DNA of 64,000 nt from Dehalococcoidia bacterium (lineage in GTDB: Bacteria; Chloroflexota; Dehalococcoidia; Lucifugimonadales; Lucifugimonadaceae), in assembly GCA_026421215.1 (NCBI GenBank), contig JAPKBN010000004.1, positions 41,013 to 105,012 on the forward strand, read 5' to 3'. The translations under genes and the position numbers were made by a program. Positions 34,049-43,148 of the stretch are shown here, piece after piece; the stretch's first letter is position 1; each line of letters starts with the position of its first letter. The notes under the pieces were generated by a model. That model searched no databases, had not been told where the DNA came from, and worked only from the letters and a program-made list of their open reading frames with translations.

Positions 34049-34615
34049 CTAATCGACCAGACCGGATTCGTGTTCCGAACCGAGGACCTGGCCCTTAAGA
34101 GTATTGATCTCTCTCGAGAGATCATTCTGCTTACGGGATACGATAAATATGTAGGCGAAGAACCCGGCCCACGTCACTAGATATATGGCGAACAAAAACC
34201 CCAGATTCCGTTCAAGGTCACCCTGCTCCCGGTCCACCACGGCAGTTGCGATGCCGTCCTTCACCGTGACAGTGACAGGAGCGAACCGCTCCCTCTGGTC
34301 CGTGATACGCAACAGTGACTCAGCCGGGTCTGCCCCGAACTCCGATACCCAGCGGTCGCCGGATGTGTTCTCCAACCCGAAGCTTGTGGAGTCGTTTACC
34401 GACATTTCAACAAGCTCGCCGTCCTTCGTCGACAGGACGAACCCGACCAGCTTTGTATCTTGGTCAACCTGAATGACAGTAATCACGCCGTTCGTGTTGC
34501 CATCAGCCGCCGTGCTTGATGATGCGACGGACTGCGCCTTTACCTCGCCCGGGATTGCTAGAGGGATGGAGAATGCTGTGAGCACTACTAGGAGGGAGAC
34601 GATGATTTCGCGCAT
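34049..34615 (-). CDS. Exported protein with CcmD-like C-terminus
   Basis: A 188-residue protein with an N-terminal signal peptide (IIVSLLVVLTAFSIPLAIPG, cleavage probably after VKA) and a soluble domain of about 100 residues of beta-rich character (GVITVIQVDQDTKLVGFVLS, VTVTVKDGIATAVVD). One membrane segment then follows (LGFLFAIYLVTWAGFFAYIF) with a short charged helix (SRKQNDLSREINTLKGQVLG). The last part looks like CcmD, the small protein that releases holo-CcmE from CcmABC, and it occupies the usual ccmD place between ccmC and ccmE. The large extracytoplasmic domain is not part of known CcmD. Function of that domain is unknown. Confidence 0.7.
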   Translation of the reverse strand: MREIIVSLLVVLTAFSIPLAIPGEVKAQSVASSSTAADGNTNGVITVIQVDQDTKLVGFVLSTKDGELVEMSVNDSTSFGLENTSGDRWVSEFGADPAESLLRITDQRERFAPVTVTVKDGIATAVVDREQGDLERNLGFLFAIYLVTWAGFFAYIFIVSRKQNDLSREINTLKGQVLGSEHESGLVD

Positions 34616-34621
34616 AGCTAT

Positions 34622-35389
34622 TTAAGCACCTTCGGCCGGGACGCTGCTGATTGGTTCCGCGTTGTCCATGGATGAAGAGGGTGTTCGTGGCGGTTGAAGT
34701 GATATGGCGCGAAGGAGTGACGTCACTTCGTCTTCCTGCTTTCGTAATCGGTATCGTTCGCTGGCGATGTACACAAACAGCACGGAGAAGGTGAGTGTGG
34801 CGACCATCAACGTCAGGCCTATTGGCCCATCCAGGCTACTGTCTGACTCCGACAACGGTCCGACTACCGCCGAAGGGTGCGCCCGCTCCCAGAGTTGTGC
34901 CCCGTAATAGATGATTGGTGTGTCGATCGCACCAATCACACCGATGATCGCAGCCAACCGTCGGCGTTGTTCGCCCGGCGGGAAGTAGGCTCGAAACATC
35001 AGGTATGCCACGTAGATGAAGAACAGGATCAGCGTAGTGGTCAACTTCGCTTCGCCGGTCCACCAGACGCCCCACACGGGCTTTGCCCACAACATGCCAG
35101 TGATGAGCATCAACGCCGCGAAGATAACGCCAGTTTCTGCGCCCGCTACTGCGAGCCGGTCCCACTTCTCGTCGCGCGTTTTTAAATAGGCGACACTGGC
35201 GACCGCGATCAGGACGATGGCGACCATAGCGACCCATGCCACCGGGACGTGGAAGTAAAGGGATCTCTGGATATTCCCCTGGTTTATCTCGGTCGGCACC
35301 CAAAGAAAAATCATCCAGAGGGTCAGGGTCATAAGGGCTGCGGTAACACCGAGCCATATCAAACGTATTTTAGGAAGGGCCGTCATCAC
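34622..35389 (-). CDS. ccmC: CcmC-type heme handling membrane protein
   Basis: A 255-residue protein with six membrane segments, member of the heme handling protein family that loads heme onto CcmE. Segments before the signature (MLITGMLWAKPVWGVWWTGEAKLTT... read in parts) contain WGVWW, followed by TGEAKLT where the tryptophan-rich motif normally has WDARLT, so the aspartate is a glutamate. Histidines flank it (FHVPVAWVAM, WERAHPSA). The C-terminal 40 residues are hydrophilic. It is 6 bp upstream of the CcmD-like gene and 162 bp after ccmB. Confidence 0.88.
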   Translation of the reverse strand: MMTALPKIRLIWLGVTAALMTLTLWMIFLWVPTEINQGNIQRSLYFHVPVAWVAMVAIVLIAVASVAYLKTRDEKWDRLAVAGAETGVIFAALMLITGMLWAKPVWGVWWTGEAKLTTTLILFFIYVAYLMFRAYFPPGEQRRRLAAIIGVIGAIDTPIIYYGAQLWERAHPSAVVGPLSESDSSLDGPIGLTLMVATLTFSVLFVYIASERYRLRKQEDEVTSLLRAISLQPPRTPSSSMDNAEPISSVPAEGA

Positions 35390-35551
35390 TCGTTTTTGCT
35401 TCGCCCGTGCATCAAATAAGACTGTGTGCAGTCTATCACGAGCGCGCCTTCACTCGATCGTAATACCGTGGAATCTCAACTGGTCAATGTTAACGAACCG
35501 CATCAAGGCGTAACCAACCACAAGGAAATTCAAATAGCCGCCCGACATGGA

Positions 35552-36226
35552 CTACTCCTCCAGTACATACTGGAAAAGCACTGCGGATGCGATAACGAAG
35601 ATCACATCGAATAAGATCGCCAATTGCAGCCAGTCGTTGAAATCTGACCAGCTCCCACCGTTTACAACCACGGAGGTCGACTCCACGGCCGCCATGATTA
35701 GCGGGACCGATGTCGGAAGGAACAGCAGGGGCAGCATTATCTCCCGCGATCGCACCCTGACCGACACCGCAGCGAACGCCGTCCCAACAGCAGAGAAACC
35801 GATACTCGCAAGCAGCGCGATCACGATCGTTTCTATTTGCAACACGCTGATGTTGAATAAAGCCTCGAACACCGGGAATATCACAATCTCGGCGATGGTG
35901 ATGAAGATGAAATTGCCGAGCACCTTGCCGAAGAAGATCAGCTCACGGCTTACGGGGGTCAGCATCAGGCCGTCCAGCGTGCTGCCCTCCGCTTCCATGG
36001 CGAACGACCGGTTGAGGCCGAGCACCCCGGCAAATGCCACCGCCGCCCAGAGGACCCCGGGGCCGACGTCACGGGATCGAGACGGCGTGAGCTCAATGGC
36101 AAACGTGAAGATGGTGATCACGAGCAGCGCAAACACGACGATGGCGAGCACGATGTCCCGCGACCGCAATTCCAGCAGCAGGTCTTTGCGAGCCAGCGTC
36201 AACACCGTTTCTAGCGATGCCAGCAT
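35552..36226 (-). CDS. ccmB: CcmB heme exporter membrane subunit
   Basis: A 224-residue ABC-2-type membrane subunit with six segments. The family pattern is visible: LARKDLLLELRSRD at the N-terminus, then LGLNRSFAMEAEGSTLDGLMLTP as the conserved cytoplasmic stretch, and LPLLFLPTSVPLIMAAVEST near the fifth segment. It partners CcmA. Start and stop of ccmA and ccmB overlap by one base (TGATG), as expected for stoichiometric partners. Confidence 0.93.
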   Translation of the reverse strand: MLASLETVLTLARKDLLLELRSRDIVLAIVVFALLVITIFTFAIELTPSRSRDVGPGVLWAAVAFAGVLGLNRSFAMEAEGSTLDGLMLTPVSRELIFFGKVLGNFIFITIAEIVIFPVFEALFNISVLQIETIVIALLASIGFSAVGTAFAAVSVRVRSREIMLPLLFLPTSVPLIMAAVESTSVVVNGGSWSDFNDWLQLAILFDVIFVIASAVLFQYVLEE

Positions 36227-37005
36227 CAGGCGCCACCCGGTCCGATTAACGAAGTATCGCCGTACAGGTCCGTAACGTCTCTCGGCGTCACCTGTGAAGA
36301 CGGTCTATCCAGAGCAACACGGCCACCCGAGAGGACGAACACGCGGTCACACCCGGCGATTCCTCGCTCTATCGAGTGGGTGGTCATCACAACCGCGTGA
36401 CCGGCGGCGCTATGCTCGGCGATCACACCGTCTAGGATTAAGCGCGCCGGCTCATCCAGCCCGGTCTCAGCCTCATCGAGCAGCAAAATCCTCGGCCTGT
36501 GCATGAGCGCCCGGGCAAGCGCCGCCCGCTTCTGAAATCCGTGCGACAATTCACGAATACGCTGATCCAGCCTTCGCATCAGCCCCATACGGGCCGCCAT
36601 CTCGTCGACGCGTTCTGTCAGATCCGGAACCCTGAACATCTTGCCGAAGAATGTGAGGTTCTCCTTCACCGTCAGGTCGCCGTAAAGCATCGGAGAGTGA
36701 AGAACCGCCCCGAGTGACAAACGGGCGACCTCCGCCTGCTTTGACAGATCGCTGCCATAGATCGAAATATTGCCGTGATCCGGCCGGGTCAGCGTCGCCA
36801 TTACGCGTAGCAGGGTCGACTTACCGACCCCGTTTGCACCGAATATCGCCACTACTTCGCCATCCCGGACGGTCATGTCCAGGCCACGCAGGACGGCCGC
36901 ATTACCGAACGACTTCTCCAGTCGGCTCGCTTCGATAGCGATCACGCCGGACGGGGGCGCTTCGGGGTCAAGGATTGTTGGAGCGTATTTTGTTGAAGAG
37001 GTCAT
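36226..37005 (-). CDS. ccmA: CcmA ABC transporter ATPase
   Basis: A 259-residue ABC ATPase for heme handling. Walker A is FGANGVGKSTLLR, Q-loop region LGAVLHSPMLYGDLTVKENL, signature LSHGFQKRAALARALMHRP, Walker B ILLLDEAETGLDE, and the H-loop His is in MTTHSIERG. It is longer by about 20 residues at the N-terminus than most CcmA; conserved sequence begins at IAIEASRLEKSFG. It overlaps the amidohydrolase upstream by 4 bp (ATGA) and ccmB downstream by 1 bp. Confidence 0.95.
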   Translation of the reverse strand: MTSSTKYAPTILDPEAPPSGVIAIEASRLEKSFGNAAVLRGLDMTVRDGEVVAIFGANGVGKSTLLRVMATLTRPDHGNISIYGSDLSKQAEVARLSLGAVLHSPMLYGDLTVKENLTFFGKMFRVPDLTERVDEMAARMGLMRRLDQRIRELSHGFQKRAALARALMHRPRILLLDEAETGLDEPARLILDGVIAEHSAAGHAVVMTTHSIERGIAGCDRVFVLSGGRVALDRPSSQVTPRDVTDLYGDTSLIGPGGA

Positions 37006-38177
37006 GAGGAAGGGTGGTTGTGGTCTAGCAGATCTGGGTGCACGCTGTACGTTGGCGCATGCCTGCGCCCCGCTCGCAATGTAACGACCGGCACCAGTAG
37101 TCGATCACCGATACGGACATCGCCGGGAGCGTCTGTGAACTTGAACTTGCCTTCTTCGATACGCATCACGCTCACATCCGCCTCAGCCCCGACCTTGAGG
37201 GTCCCGAACTGATCACCGCGACCCACAGCCTGTGCGGGTGCAGAAGTGGCAAGCCGGACGACCTCGTCCAACGGCAACCCAAGGTGGAGGAACTTGGAGA
37301 GCGTTGTGGCAAGGTCGTACACCGGACCGCGAACGTTGTAGCGATGGACATCGCTTGAAACTGTGGCCGGCATGAATCCCTGTTCCATCGCCGCCTCTGC
37401 CACGCGGAACCCAAAGCTGCCAGCCCCGTGTCCGACGTCAAAAACGACCCCGCGTGCACGCGCCTCAATCGCAGCGGCTACGACCTTCCCGGCGTCGGTG
37501 ACGATGCCCGGAGGATTCGCCGTGAAGCTGTGGGTAACGATGTCGCCGCCCCGCAGCTTGCCGAGAATCTCCTCGATATCGTGGCTCGTTCCGCCGATGT
37601 GGATCATGACGGGCTTGGCCAGATAATCCGCGGCCTCGATAGCCCGGTCAAGCGCCACAAGATCGTTCTTCCCGACAATGCCCTCGGTCAACCGGACCTT
37701 TACACCTACGATCACGTCTGGGTGAAGCTTCGCCGCGTCAACTGCCTTGTCCACACGCGCCCAGCGGATGTCTTCCAATTCGCCGATCTCATTATCGAGC
37801 TGGCCCATACCTGAAATGTGGAGAAAGGCTAGTGTCCGGGCGCCCACACGGTCTATCACGTAACGCCGGAAACCCGCCATCGTGTTCGCACCTGCCGATC
37901 CTGCATCAACGATCGTCGTAGCGCCGCGAGACAGCGAGTGGGCGTCGGCGTCAATCGCAAGATGGGCAACACCCCACCACACATGCACGTGTAGGTCCAC
38001 GAGTCCAGGCAGCACTAGTAGCCCGTCGGCTTCGATCACATCGTGAGTGTCATTGTCGGAAACGCGCTCTTCAACAGCGACAATTCGGCCACCGGCGATC
38101 GCGATGTCGCGCTTAGCGTGCAGAGCCTGAGAAGGGTCTACAACTGTCCCGTTCTTGATCACAAGGTCGAAAGTCAA
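37002..38177 (-). CDS. Deacetylase/dihydroorotase-like amidohydrolase
   Basis: A 391-residue amidohydrolase-superfamily metal enzyme. TTG 38177 is taken as start because AGAGAG lies a few bases upstream and it begins the usual first strand (TFDLVIKNGTVVDPSQ); a GTG at 38219 would add 14 residues. The metal motif is GLVDLHVHVWWG (HxH), then ADYLAKPVMIHIGG (His), THSFTANPPG (His) and ATVSSDVHRYN (Asp). It is nearest to the EF_0837/deacetylase group acting on acylated amino compounds. The 4-bp overlap with ccmA is unusual because no metabolic link is known. Confidence 0.88.
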   Translation of the reverse strand: MTFDLVIKNGTVVDPSQALHAKRDIAIAGGRIVAVEERVSDNDTHDVIEADGLLVLPGLVDLHVHVWWGVAHLAIDADAHSLSRGATTIVDAGSAGANTMAGFRRYVIDRVGARTLAFLHISGMGQLDNEIGELEDIRWARVDKAVDAAKLHPDVIVGVKVRLTEGIVGKNDLVALDRAIEAADYLAKPVMIHIGGTSHDIEEILGKLRGGDIVTHSFTANPPGIVTDAGKVVAAAIEARARGVVFDVGHGAGSFGFRVAEAAMEQGFMPATVSSDVHRYNVRGPVYDLATTLSKFLHLGLPLDEVVRLATSAPAQAVGRGDQFGTLKVGAEADVSVMRIEEGKFKFTDAPGDVRIGDRLLVPVVTLRAGRRHAPTYSVHPDLLDHNHPSS

Positions 38178-38421
38178 AAGACGCTCTCTAAGTTGTGTGT
38201 CCGGCCTGAGAAAAATCACTAGATCGCCCGTAGCGACATGGATTTAAGATACAACCGTGTCAACGCCGACACCCATCATCGGCCCGCGCGCTTCCACCGG
38301 CAACCGGGTATTTCCGCCCCTTATGGCGAGAAAGAAGCCGACGGGTGTTGCTTGTCTCGAAGGTCGTTTCCGTAACCACATGGGGGATGCGTTTCGGCGG
38401 ATTGCTGGGCCAGGCTCGGTT

Positions 38422-40020
38422 CTATCCGTTCGTGGCCCGAACCACCCGGCCGGCTCGCACGCCGGTCGGTGTGCCGTTTTCCAGGGCTACCTGTCCGTTG
38501 ACCACCACCGTGTCGATACCCGTCGTGTACTGGTGTGGTTCAGTGAACGTAGCCGTGTCTTGGATCGTGTCGGGGTCGAACACCACAAGATCGGCGAAAC
38601 ATCCCGGCGCCACACGCCCACGCCGAGTCAGCTGCAATCGAGACGCCGGCAGGGCGCACATCTTCCGAACGGCCTCTTCTAGCGAGACAAGGTTCTTGTC
38701 ACGGCGCATCTCCGACAAGAAACGCGGAAACGTTCCGTAAGAGCGCGGATGCGGCTTTCCGGCCGACAGTGGCCCCTCTGACCGAACCGAATTCCCGTCC
38801 GAGGCTACAGCGATATACGGGTCACGAGCGATCAGGTCCACATCGTCTTCACGCAGAGAGAACTGGACTATCGCTGCGTCCCCATGTTCATAGAGCCGGA
38901 TTGCGGCCTCGGCTGGATCGCATCCCATATCGTCAGCTATCTCGTCCAGCCGCTGTCCCTCACGGCCACGATCTGGCCCATATGCCGCCATCAACACGCT
39001 ATCAGGTGAGCCCATGAAACTCTTGATATTCCAGTCGATCCCATCCCTGAGACGCGCCCGGAGATCGGAATCTTCCATAATCTCTAACGTTGCCGTTCGC
39101 CCGCCTGCTAGCGCCCAACGAGGGAAAACTCCGCCGGTTAACGACGTGCTAGAGGCTGTATAGGGATACTGATCGCCCGCCACATCTATCCCCTCGCGCC
39201 GGGCACGCGCTTGCAATTCAAGGATCTCTTCGGCCCGGCCCCACGTCAGTGGCCCCTTTACCTTCACGTGCGACATCTGGATGCGGCCGCCAGTACGTCG
39301 TCCGACCTCGATCGCTTCATTCACAGCGACATGTAACCCGACGCTGTCGTTTGATTCGGACCGAATGTGGCTTGAGTACAGCACCCCGCGGGAGGCCGCC
39401 TCCTGTGCCAACTCCACCACCTCGTCTGTGAGTGAATAGCTGCCCGGCGCGTAAAACAGCCCGGTCGCGAACCCCATCGCCCCGGCCTCGATGCTCTCTG
39501 CAACTAGCCGCTTCATGTGTTCTAGCTCTTCAAGCGAGGGCGCACGGGCATCCATCCCAAGGACGTTGGTGCGCACCGTACCGTGTCCCACCTGAAACGC
39601 CTGGTTGATCACGCCCTTCGCCCCTTCCTGTGCCTCCAGGTACCCGGCGAAGTCCGTCCAGTCGGGGGTGAACTCGGCCCCGGCCGTAAAAAATCGATTT
39701 TGCAACGCCTCACGGGCCAACTCGGACTGAAGAGGAGCACACGGACTCATGCCACAGTTACCGTTCAACTCCAGTGTCACGCCCTGCGTTAGTTTGGAGT
39801 CGGCGAGCGGGTCGATCAAGAACGACATGTCGCTGTGGCAGTGGAGGTCGATGAACCCGGGGGTTATTACACGCCCGGTGGCGTCGATTATTTGCGCTGC
39901 ATCGCCGTCAAAACTCCCAACGACTGTGATGCTGTCACGATTGATCCCGATGTCCGCCAGGTAACCCGGTGCACCCGACCCGTCCACAACGGTCCCGTTC
40001 TTGATCAATAGATCAAACAT
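38422..40020 (-). CDS. N-acyl-D-amino-acid deacylase family protein
   Basis: A 532-residue amidohydrolase. ATG 40020 is the start, as FDLLIKNGTVVDGSGAPGYLADIGI is the family N-terminus. Metal and active-site motifs: GFIDLHCHSDMSFL (HxH-type), ELNGNCGMSPCAP (the Cys ligand region of D-aminoacylase), YSSHIRSESND, RIQMSHVKVKG (His), and the late Asp in VASDGNSVRSEGP. Length fits D-aminoacylase (about 490-540). It releases D-amino acids from N-acyl-D-amino acids, or acts on related dihydropyrimidine-like substrates. An FAH-family gene starts divergently 163 bp away. Confidence 0.92.
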   Translation of the reverse strand: MFDLLIKNGTVVDGSGAPGYLADIGINRDSITVVGSFDGDAAQIIDATGRVITPGFIDLHCHSDMSFLIDPLADSKLTQGVTLELNGNCGMSPCAPLQSELAREALQNRFFTAGAEFTPDWTDFAGYLEAQEGAKGVINQAFQVGHGTVRTNVLGMDARAPSLEELEHMKRLVAESIEAGAMGFATGLFYAPGSYSLTDEVVELAQEAASRGVLYSSHIRSESNDSVGLHVAVNEAIEVGRRTGGRIQMSHVKVKGPLTWGRAEEILELQARARREGIDVAGDQYPYTASSTSLTGGVFPRWALAGGRTATLEIMEDSDLRARLRDGIDWNIKSFMGSPDSVLMAAYGPDRGREGQRLDEIADDMGCDPAEAAIRLYEHGDAAIVQFSLREDDVDLIARDPYIAVASDGNSVRSEGPLSAGKPHPRSYGTFPRFLSEMRRDKNLVSLEEAVRKMCALPASRLQLTRRGRVAPGCFADLVVFDPDTIQDTATFTEPHQYTTGIDTVVVNGQVALENGTPTGVRAGRVVRATNG

Positions 40021-40183
40021 GCAAATCCTTGAGTATATCCAGTGGTTTTTGAGTTCAGCGGTCAGTGTAGGGCCGTCCGGTGGCGATGCCACAGACACCG
40101 AAGTACACTTGCGCCGCCCATTTACGCCTATCGCTAATCCACGAAAATAAAAATAACGGCCCAGTCGGGCCGGGGGAACACAA

Positions 40184-40933
40184 ATGAAATTTGTCAGGTA
40201 CTCGGCCGGAGGCCACGCCACATACGGGATCCTTGACGGCGACACCGTGATCGAGATATCCGGCCCGCCGACGGGACGGTACACCGAGACCGGCGCCAGC
40301 GCGCCACTGTCCTCGGTCCAATTGCTGGCCCCGATCATCCCGGGCGACGTCTACGCCATGGCTGTGAATTTCAAATCACACACAGGCGGAGCACCCGCGC
40401 CGACCCAGCCAGAGCCATTCCTCAAACCCGCTAGCTCCATCTGTGGAACTGATAGCAATATCACGCTCCCGGGCGATGCAGGCAAGGTGGACGAAGAGGG
40501 CGAGATGGTGGTCGTAATCGGCCGTCGTATGCGCAACGTCTCTATCGAAGACGCCCTGAGCTACGTGCTCGGCTACACCATCGGCCACGACATCAGCGCT
40601 CGAGAGTGGCAGGCCGGCGACACTTCGTGGTGGCGTGCCAAGGGAAGTGACAGCTTTTCGCCCATCGGCCCGTTCATCGAGACCGACTACGACCCTCACG
40701 GCAAGAACATCTTCGTCACCGTAAATGGTGAAGAGGTCCAGAACTGCAACACGGACGAGATGATCTTCAACACGCAGGAATGCCTATCCTTCATCTCGCA
40801 GACCAACACGCTTGAGCCAGGAGACATCGTATTCACAGGCACGTCCGGCGTGACATCCCGCCTGCAGAGCGGCGATGACCTGATCACGAAGATCGACGGC
40901 CTCGGAGAGCTCCACAACACGATTTCTGACTAG
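40184..40933 (+). CDS. Fumarylacetoacetate hydrolase-family protein
   Basis: A 249-residue protein of the FAH fold, a family of hydrolases, hydratases, decarboxylases and oxaloacetate tautomerases. The conserved region starts at YAMAVNFKSHTG; the metal ligands are expected in EEGEMVVVIGRRMRN (Glu) and YTIGHDISAREWQ (Asp), followed by KGSDSFSPIGPFIET and GDIVFTGTSGVTS. The first metal-site motif is E-E-G-E instead of the usual (D/W)E.E. The sequence is of the short monofunctional class. A bidirectional terminator follows. Confidence 0.9.
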   Translation: MKFVRYSAGGHATYGILDGDTVIEISGPPTGRYTETGASAPLSSVQLLAPIIPGDVYAMAVNFKSHTGGAPAPTQPEPFLKPASSICGTDSNITLPGDAGKVDEEGEMVVVIGRRMRNVSIEDALSYVLGYTIGHDISAREWQAGDTSWWRAKGSDSFSPIGPFIETDYDPHGKNIFVTVNGEEVQNCNTDEMIFNTQECLSFISQTNTLEPGDIVFTGTSGVTSRLQSGDDLITKIDGLGELHNTISD

Positions 40934-40980
40934 TTCAGATCTCGCGATAGCCGTCTGATGGCGCACATCACGTTACGCGA

Positions 40981-41013
40981 AAAGGCCGCCTCGGATCGTC
41001 CGGGGCGGCCTTT
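40981..41013. terminator. Terminator between convergent FAH and ccdA genes
   Basis: A 15-bp stem (aaaggccgcctcgga / tccggggcggccttt, one T-G wobble) with a tcg loop. T-rich tails lie on both strands, so it can serve both converging genes. Confidence 0.9.
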
Positions 41014-41039
41014 GTTATTAAATCGTTTAGCCGAATCGC

Positions 41040-41999
41040 TCAAGAAGCGATCGTGTCAGCGAGTCCTCCTACAGTCAGCCAGTAGAAGACCAGGTACGCG
41101 CCCGAAAGTAGCAGCATCACTGCAGATGCGGACTGAATGTAGGGCATCACTTTCCGCATCCACGTGATGATTGCCCCTTTGAATAGAGCGACGCTCAACG
41201 TAAGGACTGAGAATATAAAAGTCATACCCAGAGCGTAAGCGACGAATTGCGAGGCCCCAAAAAGGAAACTACCGGTTGTTGATGCAGCGACGACCGAGAG
41301 GAATAGTGGAAGTGTGCAACCAAGGGAGGCTACTGCATAGCTGATTCCAAATAAAAAATAACCGATCAGCGACGTGTCTCTCGGGTCACCAATCTTGGCA
41401 CCGGTATTTTGAGCGAAGCTGTTGTACAACTTCCCGCCGGCCAGCACGTAGACCGCCGTTCCTCCCATCAGGAATCCAACGCCGAGACCAACCCAGTCAA
41501 AGTACTGGACAATCGAGGTTGTTACGGAAGTTATTACCAGTCCGACGAGTCCAAATAAAACTATGAACCCCAGGCCGACAGAAATACTTACGGTTCCAGC
41601 CTTGGCCATCCGCCGCGGCATCTCACGAAGGAAAGTGATAGGAGCCTGTAGAAGCCGTCTGTACCGTTTGCCGGAATATTCGGGGGAACCCGCGTCATCG
41701 TCAGTTCCAATGTACAGGCCGAGATAAGCGGGAAGCATGATGAAGCCGCATGGGTTCAGCGTCGCGACCAGACCGACGGTGAACGCGAATCCGAGGGGGA
41801 GATATTTATTGCCGAAATCACCAATTTCGGTTTCGGACTTTCCCTGAAGATCAAGAATATTGGCGGTGAGAAACCCCCCGTCACGCCAGATAAATCCGCC
41901 AACCGTCGCAATCCCGAGGACTATGACCGAAAGTAGTAACGGCCATACATAGCCCTTCCATGCGGGTACGGGTGCGTGGATTATTGCGACTGTGTCCAT
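41040..41999 (-). CDS. ccdA: CcdA/DsbD-type thiol-disulfide membrane protein
   Basis: A 319-residue membrane protein with about seven membrane segments that carries reducing equivalents across the membrane for cytochrome c heme ligation and disulfide reduction. The two redox cysteines are in FTVGLVATLNPCGFIMLP and YAVASLGCTLPLFLS, each at the start of a family-typical segment. An extra N-terminal hydrophobic stretch (YVWPLLLSVIVLGIATVGG) precedes the core, making it longer than classical CcdA (about 240). It lies 1 kb away from the ccm run on the same strand, and a role in the same pathway is likely. Confidence 0.88.
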   Translation of the reverse strand: MDTVAIIHAPVPAWKGYVWPLLLSVIVLGIATVGGFIWRDGGFLTANILDLQGKSETEIGDFGNKYLPLGFAFTVGLVATLNPCGFIMLPAYLGLYIGTDDDAGSPEYSGKRYRRLLQAPITFLREMPRRMAKAGTVSISVGLGFIVLFGLVGLVITSVTTSIVQYFDWVGLGVGFLMGGTAVYVLAGGKLYNSFAQNTGAKIGDPRDTSLIGYFLFGISYAVASLGCTLPLFLSVVAASTTGSFLFGASQFVAYALGMTFIFSVLTLSVALFKGAIITWMRKVMPYIQSASAVMLLLSGAYLVFYWLTVGGLADTIAS

Positions 42000-42190
42000 T
42001 TCATTTCCAATTATGACTTCGAATATGAGGGCTACCGAGCCAGCGCCCGTGCAATTTCAAGCCACTTGTTAATTCTACGTTGAAAGCCAATTACCAAGAT
42101 GCACGCGACATGCGGGAAATCGCATAATCCAGATGACACTTTTCTGAGACTTCGTGTTCGATCCGGCGTGTTTGATCCGGTGCGTACGTC

Positions 42191-43009
42191 TTGACCCTTC
42201 CACTTGAATCTCAGATGCGGAAGAGTCAGGAAGAGCCGCGCCGTGGATTCCTGCTATCGGTTGGAATGGCGGTTACGAACAAGGTGCCTTCAAGGCGAGC
42301 CCATCAACAAGCGCCCATGCTCCCGGGGATGCCTGAGGAGCAGATCGGTCGTCCTCCTCTAATTCGGGCCCATCTGGCGCTCGAGGGCAAACGAACATGG
42401 GGACTTTCAGCTCACCTGCACGCCTGGTCGGTAGACCCGATATGGCCGATCGTCGCGGAAGACATACGCTACGACGAGCCTGTGATCGCGCGCGTGGGAT
42501 CACCATCAAACCCGGGGATCCCGTTTGAGATCCTTCGGTCGACGGGCGCGCGTCTTATAGCCATCATCCCGGACGATAGCGAGGATTCCCTGATTTCCGC
42601 CGCCTCGGCTGGCGCGTGGGCGACTGTCACGGAAACCGACGCCCACGTGGCACTCGCTAGCGCTGTACGTGAGGTCTACGAAGGACGATGCCCACTACTT
42701 GATGTGGCAGGAAAGCGCACCGGCGTGGCGTTCGCCATACTCACTATGTTGCGAGAGGCGTTGAGTAAAAACTCCGCCTCAAGTCCGCCAAGTCCCCTTA
42801 GCGAGCGGGAGGTCCGTATGTTGAAAATGGTGTACGAGGGCACGACGAACAAAGTGATCGCTCAGTGCCTTACGTTGACCGAACAGACCGTTAAAAACTA
42901 CCTTTCAGTGGTGTTTGAGAAGATGGGAACGCGGAGGCGTGCGCAAGCGGCAATAAAGGCGTTTGAGTACGGGTGGCTGCGGGAAGACGAAACACCGCCC
43001 GCTTCGTAA
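42191..43009 (+). CDS. LuxR-family regulator with degenerate receiver-like domain
   Basis: A 272-residue protein. The C-terminus is a LuxR-type helix-turn-helix (LSEREVRMLKMVYEG, TNKVIAQCLTLTEQTVKNYL, VFEKMGTRRRAQAAI). The N-terminal domain resembles a receiver in its later half (ILRSTGARLIAIIPDDSEDSLISAASAGAWA, then AVREVYEGRCPLL), but the acidic pocket and phosphoacceptor Asp are not evident. The start may be TTG 42191 or ATG 42215. No sensor kinase is nearby. Downstream lies the rpsB operon, transcribed in the same direction. Confidence 0.82.
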   Translation: MTLPLESQMRKSQEEPRRGFLLSVGMAVTNKVPSRRAHQQAPMLPGMPEEQIGRPPLIRAHLALEGKRTWGLSAHLHAWSVDPIWPIVAEDIRYDEPVIARVGSPSNPGIPFEILRSTGARLIAIIPDDSEDSLISAASAGAWATVTETDAHVALASAVREVYEGRCPLLDVAGKRTGVAFAILTMLREALSKNSASSPPSPLSEREVRMLKMVYEGTTNKVIAQCLTLTEQTVKNYLSVVFEKMGTRRRAQAAIKAFEYGWLREDETPPAS

Positions 43010-43029
43010 GCTTTCCGCCTCTTGTCTCG

Positions 43030-43038
43030 TGGTATGAT
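43030..43038 (+). promoter_or_regulatory. Extended -10 promoter for rpsB
   Basis: TGGTATGAT at 43030-43038 matches an extended -10 element; no good -35 hexamer is present 17 bp upstream. A start near 43045 would give an rpsB leader of about 100 nt. Confidence 0.4.
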
Positions 43039-43148
43039 TTACCTCCTCTTCCGGGAGCGGATTGCGAAAGCATATGCCCCGGTCGTTTTGTGCGCGCCCG
43101 TGAGCGTTTCACAAACAACCAAATGCTCCGGAGTAGCAACACTTACTG

